This document shows, one piece after another, positions 7,481 to 15,644 of a DNA stretch of 64,000 nt; the first letter of the stretch is position 1, and each line of letters opens with the position of its first letter. A model generated the notes under the pieces. That model saw only the letters and a list, made by a program, of their open reading frames with translations, ran no database searches and was not told the DNA's origin. Where the stretch lies: the NCBI GenBank assembly GCA_030539395.1, contig JAUNSC010000014.1, positions 16,721 to 80,720 on the forward strand, in the 5' to 3' direction. Both the position numbers and the translations under genes were made by a program. The DNA is from Eubacteriales bacterium. GTDB taxonomy: Bacteria > Bacillota > Clostridia > Lachnospirales > Lachnospiraceae.

Positions 7481-8844
7481 ACACATCAGAACGATTTTTT
7501 CGCCGTTATATATTTTCCACAGTTAGGATTATAGTTCTTTTTCTGGCTGTCAATGCACTGTTAGTAGCTTCCTATTTTGTAATAGCTTATTTAGGTAATG
7601 TGGCAACATCCAAATTTCCAATCGAGGATTTTTCAAATCATATCATGGCAACAGATGGGGAATTCAGTGCAGATACACAAGCGAAAGAAATGCTGAATAA
7701 TTTTGAAGCGTGGGCTATGATCTTAGATGATGATGGCACTGTCGTTTGGGAAGAAAATCTGCCGGAAGAATTACCACGCCATTATTCCTCAATGGATATT
7801 GCCATGTTTAGTCGCTGGTATCTTGATGATTATCCGACCAATATTGCAAAACGACAGGATGGGCTTTTGGTGATCGGCTTGCCTCCAGAAAGCGTTGTGA
7901 ATTACTATTTTTCTTTCAAGGCGCAATATATTTGGCCTATGCTATTCGGATTAACGGCGGTATTCTGTATCAATATTTTTTTGATGATATATTTGTTTAT
8001 CCGCAATGCCCGCCGGGTAGAAAAAGCTATGGCGCCGATTTTGAGAGGCATTCGGCATCTATCAGTTGGAAAGCCTGTCCATCTGGAAGAAACCGGCGAG
8101 TTAGCAGAAATCAATGCTGGTTTGAATAAGGCCGGTGACTATTTGCTGAAAAAGGATAATACCCGTGCAGACTGGATCAGGGGAATTTCCCATGATATAC
8201 GCACACCGCTTTCTGTGATTTTGGGATATGCAAGCGAAATAGAAGACACTTCTTCTTTGCCGGAAGCTGTCCGAAACCAGGTTGGGATAATCCGGAGACA
8301 CAGTGAACGGCTAAAAGATTTAGTGGCTGATTTGAATTTGACAACTAAATTAGAATATTCCATGCAGCCTATGCAAAAACAAAGCCTTGACCCGATAGAA
8401 TTAGCACGTCAGGTTGTCAGTGAGGTATTGAATGATGGTCTATCAGAACTTTACGAGTTGGAATTATCAGAAGATAATCCCGGTAAAAACATCTCGATTT
8501 TCGGGGATCAGGTTTTACTTAATCGGATGCTGAATAATTTGATAAGAAATTGTATTGTCCATAATCCCGATGGGTGTAAAATACAGATTTCTGTTGGCAG
8601 TAATGATGCAAGCTGTACTTTTTCCGTTATGGACAATGGTTATGGAGTGAGTGAACTGCAATTAAACGCCTTGAACAGTGACGAGGATATTTCCAGTACA
8701 CAAAAACAGACAGATGAAGCGGAACATGGTTTGGGTCTTAAAATTGTGCGGCAGATTGTGAAAGCACATCATGGGGATGTTTTCTTTTCTGGTGCGATCC
8801 CACATGGATTGATCGTCAGTATTCACCTGCCTATGAAACTATAA
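7477..8844 (+). CDS. Sensor histidine kinase (CprK-like)
   Basis: This 455-residue kinase has TM1 at about 17-40, an extracellular domain of ~110 residues, TM2 at about 152-175, and a HAMP-like linker. His239 is in RGISHDIRTPLS. The ATPase domain has an N-box NRMLNNLIRNC, a DNGYGVS G1 box and HGLGLKIV. The start is GTG overlapping the regulator stop. The sizeable extracellular sensor suits direct sensing of a peptide antibiotic. It forms a two-component system with the gene before it. Confidence 0.9.
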   Translation: MNTSERFFRRYIFSTVRIIVLFLAVNALLVASYFVIAYLGNVATSKFPIEDFSNHIMATDGEFSADTQAKEMLNNFEAWAMILDDDGTVVWEENLPEELPRHYSSMDIAMFSRWYLDDYPTNIAKRQDGLLVIGLPPESVVNYYFSFKAQYIWPMLFGLTAVFCINIFLMIYLFIRNARRVEKAMAPILRGIRHLSVGKPVHLEETGELAEINAGLNKAGDYLLKKDNTRADWIRGISHDIRTPLSVILGYASEIEDTSSLPEAVRNQVGIIRRHSERLKDLVADLNLTTKLEYSMQPMQKQSLDPIELARQVVSEVLNDGLSELYELELSEDNPGKNISIFGDQVLLNRMLNNLIRNCIVHNPDGCKIQISVGSNDASCTFSVMDNGYGVSELQLNALNSDEDISSTQKQTDEAEHGLGLKIVRQIVKAHHGDVFFSGAIPHGLIVSIHLPMKL

Positions 8845-9111
8845 AATCTTTACTGTTTACTCTGCTAAAAATTCACAAAAAATAGGACAATAGAAGGATA
8901 CATCGGGAAAGAAAGCAGAATCCTCCCTGTTACAATTTACACAACAAACGCAGATGGAAGAAGTCCACTGCTTAGTCAGGTGAATTGAAGGGGAGGAGGT
9001 GCAGTATCCTTATAGAGGGAATAAAAATTCTCCTTACACTGTTGTCCGTGGTTGAACATAAGTCTTACAACTGAATATTGTTTGGCGGCCTGTTCAAAAG
9101 CGTAAACAACA
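8845..9111. other. Intergenic stretch, no recognised gene
   Basis: A strong GGAGGAGGTG ribosome-like site near 8990-9000 leads only to an 18-codon frame starting at GTG (QYPYRGNKNS ...). Apart from that and the terminator at 9112-9151 nothing is recognisable here. Confidence 0.4.
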
Positions 9112-9151
9112 AAAGCACCGATGCCTGATATTATATCGGTATCGGTGCTTT
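9112..9151. terminator. Bidirectional hairpin terminator
   Basis: AAAGCACCGAT (9112-9122) pairs with ATCGGTGCTTT (9141-9151). It is U-rich on both sides, so it can end both the two-component transcript and the leftward XRE gene. Confidence 0.75.
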
Positions 9152-9153
9152 CT

Positions 9154-9756
9154 TCATTGCTGTTCAGGATAAAAAGCAAGCCATTTGGCTCCGTAAGTGT
9201 CCAAATAAAACCGATTCCCATACTCATTTTGGACAAAATGCTTTTTGACCTGATACCAGCCCCGCAATTCATTCCGCAAATCTGAGTCTGGAGAGATTGG
9301 CTCCAGCCATATCCGGGTAAACTGCTGGATCTCAGATAAGATTAGCGGCTTTCCGGATGGCAGGCTCGGTTCGGAAAATAACTGGGGCAGCGTAAACAGC
9401 CTTTTGGCGTCAGCAAACGGAACGGTCTGTCCATTTGAGAGCATTAGAGTATGATTGCCGGCATCAACCAGCATCCATCCGTACTCCGCAGACCAGACCG
9501 GTTTTCCATGAAAGACTGGAAGGGTTTCCGGAGCAATCGGTACAGATTGGACCGAGATCCCCTGCTCTGACCGTCCGAGGAGAAAATCCGTTGTTACACC
9601 ATAGAGATCAGACATTTTCTCAAGTCCGTCAATGGAAGGAGACTTGCGTTCTCCCTCCCATGCGCTTAGGGTCGGCTGAGAGATGCCGAGTTTTTCGGCA
9701 GCCTCTGTCATCTTTAATTTGTTGATTAGCCGTGCTTGTTTGAATTGTCTTGGCAT
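9154..9756 (-). CDS. XRE family transcriptional regulator with C-terminal domain
   Basis: Residues ~5-60 form a helix-turn-helix of the Cro/C1 type (LINKLKMTEAAEKLGISQPT, then LSAWEGERKSPSIDGLEKMS). About 130 residues follow, with many Trp/Tyr residues and no clear family. The length of 200 residues is typical of element-borne XRE regulators. The ATG follows AAAGGTGGTGG. Upstream lies an array of three TTTGCAGT-like repeats (9815-9845), a likely operator. The regulated genes are not certain; it is leftward and monocistronic. Confidence 0.75.
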   Translation of the reverse strand: MPRQFKQARLINKLKMTEAAEKLGISQPTLSAWEGERKSPSIDGLEKMSDLYGVTTDFLLGRSEQGISVQSVPIAPETLPVFHGKPVWSAEYGWMLVDAGNHTLMLSNGQTVPFADAKRLFTLPQLFSEPSLPSGKPLILSEIQQFTRIWLEPISPDSDLRNELRGWYQVKKHFVQNEYGNRFYLDTYGAKWLAFYPEQQ

Positions 9757-9814
9757 CTGTCCACCACCTTTGGTTTTTTGCTTGTATGAATACCGTCAGT
9801 TGCTTATAATACAA

Positions 9815-9845
9815 TTTACAGTTCGTTTGCAGTCTTATTTGCAGT
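9815..9845 (-). promoter_or_regulatory. Three tandem TTT[GA]CAGT repeats upstream of the XRE gene
   Basis: TTTACAGT (9815-9822), TTTGCAGT (9826-9833) and TTTGCAGT (9838-9845) lie at 11 and 12 bp spacing, with TTCGTTT conserved after two of them. They sit in the promoter region of the leftward XRE gene, next to TATTAT / TATAAG -10 candidates. A repressor array is inferred. Confidence 0.55.
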
Positions 9846-9862
9846 TCGTTTTTTGCTGGAAT

Positions 9863-10618
9863 TTAATTTGCTATGTACATGTTATTGTAGATGTCGAGAA
9901 TCGAATCTTTTGAACGGTGAATTCCGATATCTTCCAGCCGGATGTCCGTTTCGCGCATTTGCGCAATAAAGTTTTGGATGTCCGCTCCAACAGAGTGTGG
10001 TACTGAAACCTTCAGGTCTTCCCGGATTAGCGGAAAAAGACGGAATACATCCAGACGGTGCTTACGGATATCACGGGAATTTACATGAAGCCCTTGTTCC
10101 TTTTTATCCTTTAGATCAAGCCACGCTTTCATTTTTAGGGGAATGATGTGTTCGGCATCCAGAATAGAGATACCATCCGTGATGGTTCTTCCATCCAAAA
10201 GGAAATGATAGTAGTCGTCATTCAGAAGGATAGCCGACAGGCTGGACACTTCGTCATCAATATGCAGGGGCATGAGATAGGAATCTGGCTGAAGCTTCAC
10301 ATGATTCTGCGGCCTTGAGAAAAGCTCTATCATTTTAGGATAAGATGGGTTGGCAGGGTCAATAAAGCGATAGAACTCAGGCTGGCCAGTGCTTCGCTGC
10401 CTGGCGTGGTAGCCTCCGGCTTCAATGAAATCCCAGAATGCTTTTGCAAATTCTGTAGTCAGGGCTTCCACGGTAATTACCATGTCGATATCAACGGTCT
10501 GGCGGAAGTCAAGTCCGGCGTCTGACATAAGCAGGTCGCAGGCGAATCCACCGATAACCGTATACTGGTCCTTAAAATTGTTAAAATGCTCTCTGAAAAT
10601 ATCTATTCCTTTTACCAT
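9863..10618 (-). CDS. Nucleotidyltransferase-like protein, probable toxin of an AbiE-like pair
   Basis: The 251-residue product has a nucleotidyltransferase core: YTVIGGFACDLLMSD (the GG motif), then TVDIDMVI carrying the metal-binding Asp-x-Asp pair, and MIELFSRP further on. It also has the LKMKAWLDLKDKK segment seen in AbiEii/AbiGii-type enzymes. It lies 15 bases downstream of a winged-helix regulator, the same order as AbiEi-AbiEii type IV toxin-antitoxin systems. Classic AbiEii proteins are somewhat longer, so this is a relative rather than a standard member. A tRNA or nucleotide target is inferred from the family only. Confidence 0.65.
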   Translation of the reverse strand: MVKGIDIFREHFNNFKDQYTVIGGFACDLLMSDAGLDFRQTVDIDMVITVEALTTEFAKAFWDFIEAGGYHARQRSTGQPEFYRFIDPANPSYPKMIELFSRPQNHVKLQPDSYLMPLHIDDEVSSLSAILLNDDYYHFLLDGRTITDGISILDAEHIIPLKMKAWLDLKDKKEQGLHVNSRDIRKHRLDVFRLFPLIREDLKVSVPHSVGADIQNFIAQMRETDIRLEDIGIHRSKDSILDIYNNMYIAN

Positions 10619-10633
10619 AAGTGTTTCTCCCTG

Positions 10634-11614
10634 TTATTCCTCATACTTGATAGGAAGTTCGTGCTTTTCCCTTATAACATCCAGTCCCATTTGAATCCGT
10701 TCATTTGGATTGTCCTCCAAACTTAACAGCAACGAGATGTCATCAACCCGACCGCCGTTTGCCAGCAAGGTCGGATCGTAGCGCCACACTTCGAGGATGC
10801 GTCCTCCGAAATCCCGGAAATCCTGTTCAGAAATAATTTCTGCAGCCAGTATCCCAGTGCCGCCCTTTTTTGAGATGGCAGCAGCTCCGTCCTGTTCATC
10901 TGCACCGACCATTGAGATATCTGCCAGGGCAATGACGCCGCTTTTCGGCAATGCTGCATCATAAAAGGATGATTTCACATATATAAGCCTTTCCACCGGT
11001 GATTTCAAGCGGGGATAACCTTTCTTTAGAAATTCAGGCTTTTCAAAGGCCGGAGTAACCCATTTGTTTGTTCCCTCTGCCTTGCAGGTAATGAGGCCGG
11101 ATGCAGTAAGATCGTCGATTGCCCTGGTGCAGGTTGCTTTGGAAAGTGAAAGCTCCTTGGATATCTGTGTCAAATTTGTTGCATTAGCGGTCTTCAAATA
11201 ATACAAATACAAGAATACAAGCTGGGTTCCGGGAGCCATTTTATCCGGGACAGTTGTTTCCGCTTTGAATTTTTCCAAAAAGGAGCAGCCCCAGAAAGGA
11301 AGATAGACCTGCTGTGACGGTGAAATAAATGGTATATTACTTTCAATCAGGTTGCGCCGCTGCTTGGATGTGATGTTTTCAAGGCACAGCGCACAGGGAA
11401 AATCACAGATCTCCTGAAATTTTGTCAGCTGTTTTTTTAATGTTGGAAGCCTCCAGGAAGAATCAATGGGAGACAGCAGCACACACTGGCTTTTTTTCCA
11501 GGACAGGATTTGGATTTTATATCCATCACGGATAAAAAAGGGCGTTTTGTCTGGATAATCAAGTTCTGAAACATCAATATTGGCCCCAAATATCGTTTTC
11601 AAAAAATCAAACAT
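10634..11614 (-). CDS. MarR-like winged-helix protein, probable antitoxin/regulator of the AbiE-like pair
   Basis: The 326-residue protein has an unassigned N-terminal half, then a winged helix (TNLTQISKELSLSKATCTRA, then DDLTASGLITCKAEG; about 150-190) and a C-terminal domain ending with IREKHELPIKYEE. It is transcribed just before the nucleotidyltransferase gene. Its promoter region holds GTTTCATTG / CAATGAAAC repeats (11646-11703), consistent with autoregulation. It differs from the standard AbiEi at 51315 in this window. The antitoxin role is inferred from the operon. Confidence 0.6.
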   Translation of the reverse strand: MFDFLKTIFGANIDVSELDYPDKTPFFIRDGYKIQILSWKKSQCVLLSPIDSSWRLPTLKKQLTKFQEICDFPCALCLENITSKQRRNLIESNIPFISPSQQVYLPFWGCSFLEKFKAETTVPDKMAPGTQLVFLYLYYLKTANATNLTQISKELSLSKATCTRAIDDLTASGLITCKAEGTNKWVTPAFEKPEFLKKGYPRLKSPVERLIYVKSSFYDAALPKSGVIALADISMVGADEQDGAAAISKKGGTGILAAEIISEQDFRDFGGRILEVWRYDPTLLANGGRVDDISLLLSLEDNPNERIQMGLDVIREKHELPIKYEE

Positions 11615-11645
11615 GGGTTCCTCCTTTCATGGCTTCTGCCAGTTC

Positions 11646-11703
11646 GTTTCATTGGAAAGTCATTATACCACAAACAATGAAACATGTCAAATTTTAATGA
11701 AAC
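11646..11703 (-). promoter_or_regulatory. GTTTCATTG / CAATGAAAC operator repeats
   Basis: A 9-bp inverted repeat has arms at 11646-11654 and 11675-11683, and a further copy AATGAAAC lies at 11696-11703. All are upstream of the leftward winged-helix gene that starts at 11614. The layout suits binding of that protein to its own promoter. Confidence 0.6.
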
Positions 11704-11860
11704 AATATAGGTCATCTGAGCGCGTTTGGAATAAATAAGCCCCGACTTATATAATATGCGCTGGGCGAACAGGAATTATTAGCCAGTCATTTTGATTTGC
11801 TGAGTTTTCAATGCCATTTATAACATCATTTTGAAAAAATGGAGAGAGTCGTTAAATTGG

Positions 11861-11889
11861 TTGTAGATTGTCCTGCCGAATCGTGTAAT
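11861..11889 (+). promoter_or_regulatory. Promoter of the TTGTA / AATCGTGTAATG class (sortase)
   Basis: TTGTAG (11861-11866), a 17-base spacer ending AATCG, then TGTAAT (11884-11889) and G. The same 12 bases AATCGTGTAATG and the same spacing recur at 38779-38807 and 61919-61947. The transcript would start close to the sortase ribosome site at 11896. Confidence 0.6.
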
Positions 11890-11911
11890 GAAAATAAGGA
11901 GGAGAATGGAC

Positions 11912-12688
11912 ATGAAGAAAAAAAGAATAATTTGCATCATGCTGATTTTAATATTTACTAGCGGCATTGTGATAGGCGCCATTCAGTTATATAAGCAGTA
12001 CCATGAGTATTCTGAAGGAGAGGACTCCTATACTGATTTGGAGGACTATGTGAAGCTGCCGGAGGAACCGGCGGCTCCTTCCTCATCCCCAGTGGATGAG
12101 GAAACTGAGTCTGGGGGACGGGAGTGGCCGGCTGTAGATTTTGCTTCCCTGCAGGAAATCAATCCGGATATCGTAGGATGGATTTATATTGAAGGGACAG
12201 AAATCAATTATCCGGTTGTTCAGGGTAACGATAACCAGTATTACCTGAAGCATTTGTTCAGCGGTGAGTGGAACGGATCCGGCTGCATCTTTCTGGACAG
12301 CAGAAACAGAGCGGATTTCTCAGACCGGCACAGCATCATCTATGGGCATCATATGAAAAATGGCAGCATGTTTTCCGGGCTTACGGAATATAAGAAGCAG
12401 GAGTTTTATGATTCACATTCTGCAGCTTTGCTGCTGACGCCGGATAAAAATTATGAGATAGAAATTTTCGCCGGGTATGTGGCCAGTGTCCAGGATAAGG
12501 CCTGGGAATTGGCTTTCCCCTCAGACCCGGATTTTACAGAGTGGCTGGATAAGACAAAAGAACGCTCGTGTTTCACCAGCGGAATTACTCCGGCAGTCAC
12601 AGACCGGATCCTGACGCTCTCCACCTGCAGCTACGAGTTTAACAATGCCAGGTTTGTATTGCTTGGCGTATTAAAGCCGGAAGAGTAA
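11912..12688 (+). CDS. srtB: Class B sortase
   Basis: The 258-residue protein has an N-terminal membrane anchor (RIICIMLILIFTSGIVIGA), a ~60-residue linker, and a sortase domain with NPDIVGWIYIEGTEINYPVV. The catalytic His is in IIYGHHM, the Cys in TLSTCSYE and the Arg in NARFVLLG. The longer spacing between His and Cys fits class B. ATG 11912 is preferred because AAGGAGGAG ends 7 bases before it; ATG 11906 and 11888 are alternatives. Sortases on conjugative elements anchor surface proteins that aid mating or attachment. No sorting-signal substrate is encoded in this window. Confidence 0.88.
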   Translation: MKKKRIICIMLILIFTSGIVIGAIQLYKQYHEYSEGEDSYTDLEDYVKLPEEPAAPSSSPVDEETESGGREWPAVDFASLQEINPDIVGWIYIEGTEINYPVVQGNDNQYYLKHLFSGEWNGSGCIFLDSRNRADFSDRHSIIYGHHMKNGSMFSGLTEYKKQEFYDSHSAALLLTPDKNYEIEIFAGYVASVQDKAWELAFPSDPDFTEWLDKTKERSCFTSGITPAVTDRILTLSTCSYEFNNARFVLLGVLKPEE

Positions 12689-13005
12689 CGGATTCAGAAG
12701 AAAATAGAATAATGGATTGAATCGGGGGATGCTATTACGAAAAAAGGTGCGATTCCCCGATAATTCGTAATGAAAACTATCTACTCCTATATCAAGTGCA
12801 GATTACGTTTCATTTCTATAGTGAATGTTTAAATTTCGACCGGGTTATGATAAATAAAAAGAGGAAGCTATGTGGAAATTATCTTTTTCTGTGTTTTAAT
12901 ATCTTTTTTATATTTACAGGAGTCATGATGCGTAAACTAAGATTATTATGGGCTGACATTCTTTTTTTGTGTTGATATATTTGGGAGTTGTCCTATTTTA
13001 TTCGT
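12689..13005. other. Intergenic stretch with interleaved inverted repeats
   Basis: ATCGGGG (12721-12727) can pair with CCCCGAT (12755-12761), and ATTACGAA (12734-12741) with TTCGTAAT (12764-12771). The two stems interleave, so they exclude each other or form a pseudoknot. A 16-codon frame (MMRKLRLLWADILFLC) after AGGAG near 12917 is too short to call. Confidence 0.4.
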
Positions 13006-13043
13006 TGTAACATTTTGCGGACATTTTCCTGTTATACTAATTG
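13006..13043 (+). promoter_or_regulatory. Promoter and response-regulator site of the Bce-like two-component operon
   Basis: TGTAACATTTTGCGG at 13006-13020 and ACATTTTC from 13021 give two ACATTT copies 11 bp apart (13010 and 13021). They are followed by a TATACT-type -10 near 13036. A nearly identical site recurs at 14890-14910 before the ATPase gene, so the regulator probably controls both. Confidence 0.65.
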
Positions 13044-13066
13044 CAAAAAACAAAGGAAGTGACGAG

Positions 13067-13759
13067 ATGAAGCAGATTTTAATTGTCGAGGATGACAGTT
13101 TTTTGAATAAGATGTTAGCCTATAACCTGACCGCAGATGGGTACGGCGTGACCTCTGCCCTGAATGCCAGAACCGCCGCCGAAGCCCTGCGCCAGCGTGA
13201 ATTTGATTTAGTGCTGCTGGATATTAACCTGCCTGACGGCAATGGTTATGACTTATGCAAACTCATTAAGCCGGAACAACCGGACACCATTGTAATCTTC
13301 CTGACCGCTAACGATCAGGAGAGCGACCAGATACGGGGCTATGAAGTCGGTGCGGTGGACTATATCACAAAGCCTTTTGTTATAGGAGCCTTGCAGCGAA
13401 AAATCAAGGCCATGTTTGCCATGCTGGAACATCATAAACCAGCAAAAGATATTTATGACGATGGGCGGCTGTATTTGAACTTCTCTGAACAGGCAGCAAC
13501 CTTAAACGGCAAGCCCCTGGCTTTATCTCCGATGGAATTTAAGATGCTGAATCTGTTCCGCAAAAATCCCCGACAAGTGCTGACCCGTGGGCAGCTCTTG
13601 GAAAAGCTATGGGATATAGATGAGAAATTTGTGGATGAGCATACACTGACAACTTCTATCAGTCGGATTCGCAGCAAGATCGAAGCAGCCGGAGGCACCC
13701 CCTACATCAAGACCGTTTACGGTATGGGTTATCAATGGACAGGAGGCGAGGCAAAATGA
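13067..13759 (+). CDS. OmpR family response regulator (Bce-like)
   Basis: The 230-residue regulator has acidic pocket Glu8-Asp9-Asp10, phospho-acceptor Asp52 (VLLDINLPDGNG), Lys in YITKPF, and a winged helix (ALSPMEFKMLNLFRKNP ... TLTTSISRIRSKIE ... VYGMGYQW). Its stop overlaps the kinase ATG (ATGA). It starts an operon of regulator, kinase, ATPase and FtsX permease, the standard BceRS-BceAB order. Candidate binding sites with ACATTT repeats precede both the regulator and the ATPase. Confidence 0.9.
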   Translation: MKQILIVEDDSFLNKMLAYNLTADGYGVTSALNARTAAEALRQREFDLVLLDINLPDGNGYDLCKLIKPEQPDTIVIFLTANDQESDQIRGYEVGAVDYITKPFVIGALQRKIKAMFAMLEHHKPAKDIYDDGRLYLNFSEQAATLNGKPLALSPMEFKMLNLFRKNPRQVLTRGQLLEKLWDIDEKFVDEHTLTTSISRIRSKIEAAGGTPYIKTVYGMGYQWTGGEAK

Positions 13760-14787
13760 AGCTCAAAGACCTTTCAGTAAAGCGGCTGTTTTGCTGGATA
13801 GTGGCAGGGCTGTTACTGTCTATGGCGGCAATTATTATAACGGTATTCTTTATCACAAAACAGATGGCGGTGCTACTGGCAGGCGGAATGCTGCTGCTCT
13901 GCGCCCTTGTCTGGCTCTTTGTCCTGATGCAGGCATTTGGAAAACGGCTGACACTGTTCACTTCTGATCTGTGCCAGACCCTCGACCACATGATGAACGG
14001 AAACGAAGCACCGAAGCGCCCGGAGGACAGCGAAACACAGCTTGCCCGTATCGGCCACAGGTTGGTCCGGCTCTATCAGATCATGCAGGAGAACCGCCGA
14101 CAGGCATCCGAAGAACGCCAGGAGCTTCAAATGCTGGTGTCGGATATTTCGCATCAGGTGAAAACGCCGGTAAGCAATCTGAAAATGGCGACAGATACCT
14201 TGCTTGATAGATCTATGACCGAAATGGAACGCACGGAATTTATTCGTGGGATTCGTGCCCAGACGGATAAGCTGGACTTTCTCTTTCAGGCGCTTGTGAA
14301 ATCCTCCCGATTAGAAACCGGCGTCATTCGGCTGGAAAAGAAACCATGCCATTTATTCGATACAGTAGCGCAGGCCATGGGTGGGATTGTGTATGCAGCC
14401 GAGAAAAAACAAATCGTTGTGTCGGTGGATTGCCCGGAAGATCTAATCCTCTCCCATGACGGCAAGTGGACAGCGGAGGCGCTTTTTAATCTGCTGGACA
14501 ATGCGGTTAAGTATACCCCAGCAGAAGGAATAATTTCCGTTTCGGTGGTTCAATGGGAAATGTATGTGGAAATCAAAGTAGCAGATACCGGCAAGGGTAT
14601 TTCCGAAAGCAATCAGGCTGCCATCTTCCGGCGCTTCTACCGGGAGGAAGAAGTACACGACCAACAGGGCGTGGGCATTGGCCTATATCTGGCCCGCGAC
14701 ATCGTGACGCGGCAGGGCGGCTACATCAAAGTGGTTTCAGAGCCGGGGGAAGGTTCGGAATTTTCTATCATGCTTCCTGCAAAATAA
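13756..14787 (+). CDS. Intramembrane-sensing histidine kinase (BceS-like)
   Basis: A 343-residue kinase. Two membrane helices (about 11-33 and 38-60) are separated by only a few residues, so there is almost no extracellular sensor; BceS kinases look like this and sense through their transporter. His133 lies in DISHQVKTPVSNLKM, the N-box is LFNLLDNAVKY, and G boxes DTGKGIS and GVGIGLYLAR follow. ATG 13756 overlaps the regulator stop and has AGGAGG 9 bases upstream; the track start at 13735 is not needed. Confidence 0.88.
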   Translation: MKLKDLSVKRLFCWIVAGLLLSMAAIIITVFFITKQMAVLLAGGMLLLCALVWLFVLMQAFGKRLTLFTSDLCQTLDHMMNGNEAPKRPEDSETQLARIGHRLVRLYQIMQENRRQASEERQELQMLVSDISHQVKTPVSNLKMATDTLLDRSMTEMERTEFIRGIRAQTDKLDFLFQALVKSSRLETGVIRLEKKPCHLFDTVAQAMGGIVYAAEKKQIVVSVDCPEDLILSHDGKWTAEALFNLLDNAVKYTPAEGIISVSVVQWEMYVEIKVADTGKGISESNQAAIFRRFYREEEVHDQQGVGIGLYLARDIVTRQGGYIKVVSEPGEGSEFSIMLPAK

Positions 14788-14848
14788 AACACGGTGGACG
14801 GCCATTCCTGGCTGCCTGCCGTAAATTTTTTTAAAATGTCCGAGAATC

Positions 14849-14910
14849 GTAACATTTCACCCCCATTTTCAATGATATTTTATGGTCGCTGTAACATTTC
14901 GCGGATATTT
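14849..14910 (+). promoter_or_regulatory. ACATTT-type regulator sites before the ABC operon
   Basis: TGTAACATTTCGCGG followed by ATATTT (14890-14910) nearly repeats the site at 13006-13026. A weaker copy, GTAACATTTC then CCATTT, is at 14849-14868. AAATGTCCG at 14834-14842 is the reverse complement of part of the motif. Spacing between half-sites is 11 bp. The sites sit 55-115 bases before the ATPase ATG. Confidence 0.65.
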
Positions 14911-14964
14911 GGGTTTTACAATACCCTTATCAACAGACAGGAAGCATTGAAAGGAGTTTTGAAT

Positions 14965-15630
14965 ATGAGCATTTTACAGACCATTGATTTGAAAAAACAT
15001 TATGGCACAGAGCCGAACATTACCCGCGCCCTTGACGGCGTGAACTTCGATCTGGACGAAGGTGAATTTGTGGCCGTTGTCGGGACCTCAGGCAGCGGAA
15101 AGTCTACCCTGCTTCACATGATGGGCGGGCTGGACACCCCCACCAGCGGAACCGTGATCGTCCGGGGAGAAGAGCTGGCAAAGAAGAATGATGAGCAGCT
15201 TACCATCTTCCGCCGCCGCAACATCGGTTTTATTTTCCAGAACTATAACCTTGTTCCCATTTTGAATGTGTATGAGAACATCGTCCTGCCGGTGGAGCTG
15301 GACGGGGACACGGTAGACCAGCAGTTTTTGAACGAGATCGTTCATCTGCTGGGGCTGGAAGATAAGTTAAAAAATATGCCGAACAATCTTTCCGGCGGCC
15401 AGCAGCAGCGTGTGGCGATTGCCCGTGCCCTGATTACCAAGCCGGCAATCGTATTGGCAGATGAGCCGACGGGCAATCTTGACAGCAAGACCAGCACCGA
15501 GGTGCTGGGGCTTATCAAGCGCACCAGCGCGGAATTCCACCAAACCGTAGTCATGATTACCCACAACAATGATATTGCCCGTCTTGCAGATCGGATCATC
15601 CGTATTGAGGACGGCAGGATTGTGGACTAA
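14965..15630 (+). CDS. ABC transporter ATPase (BceA/MacB-like)
   Basis: The 221-residue ATPase has Walker A GTSGSGKST (40-48), Q-loop IFQNYNLVP, signature LSGGQQQRVAIARAL, Walker B IVLADEPTGNLD and H-loop ITHN. Size and motifs match the LolD/MacB/BceA group. The ATG at 14965 follows GAAAGGAG and gives the normal length; the longer upstream frame is leader. It works with the FtsX permease that starts 15 bases after its stop. Confidence 0.9.
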   Translation: MSILQTIDLKKHYGTEPNITRALDGVNFDLDEGEFVAVVGTSGSGKSTLLHMMGGLDTPTSGTVIVRGEELAKKNDEQLTIFRRRNIGFIFQNYNLVPILNVYENIVLPVELDGDTVDQQFLNEIVHLLGLEDKLKNMPNNLSGGQQQRVAIARALITKPAIVLADEPTGNLDSKTSTEVLGLIKRTSAEFHQTVVMITHNNDIARLADRIIRIEDGRIVD

Positions 15631-15644
15631 GGGGGTGACGGACA

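Noticed and set aside
8976-9272. A leftward 98-codon frame overlapping the end of the XRE gene
   Set aside because: It overlaps the terminator and the XRE gene in another frame and looks random.
12917-12970. A 16-codon peptide (MMRKLRLLWADILFLC) behind AGGAG
   Set aside because: Too short, no neighbour linkage and A/T-rich context.
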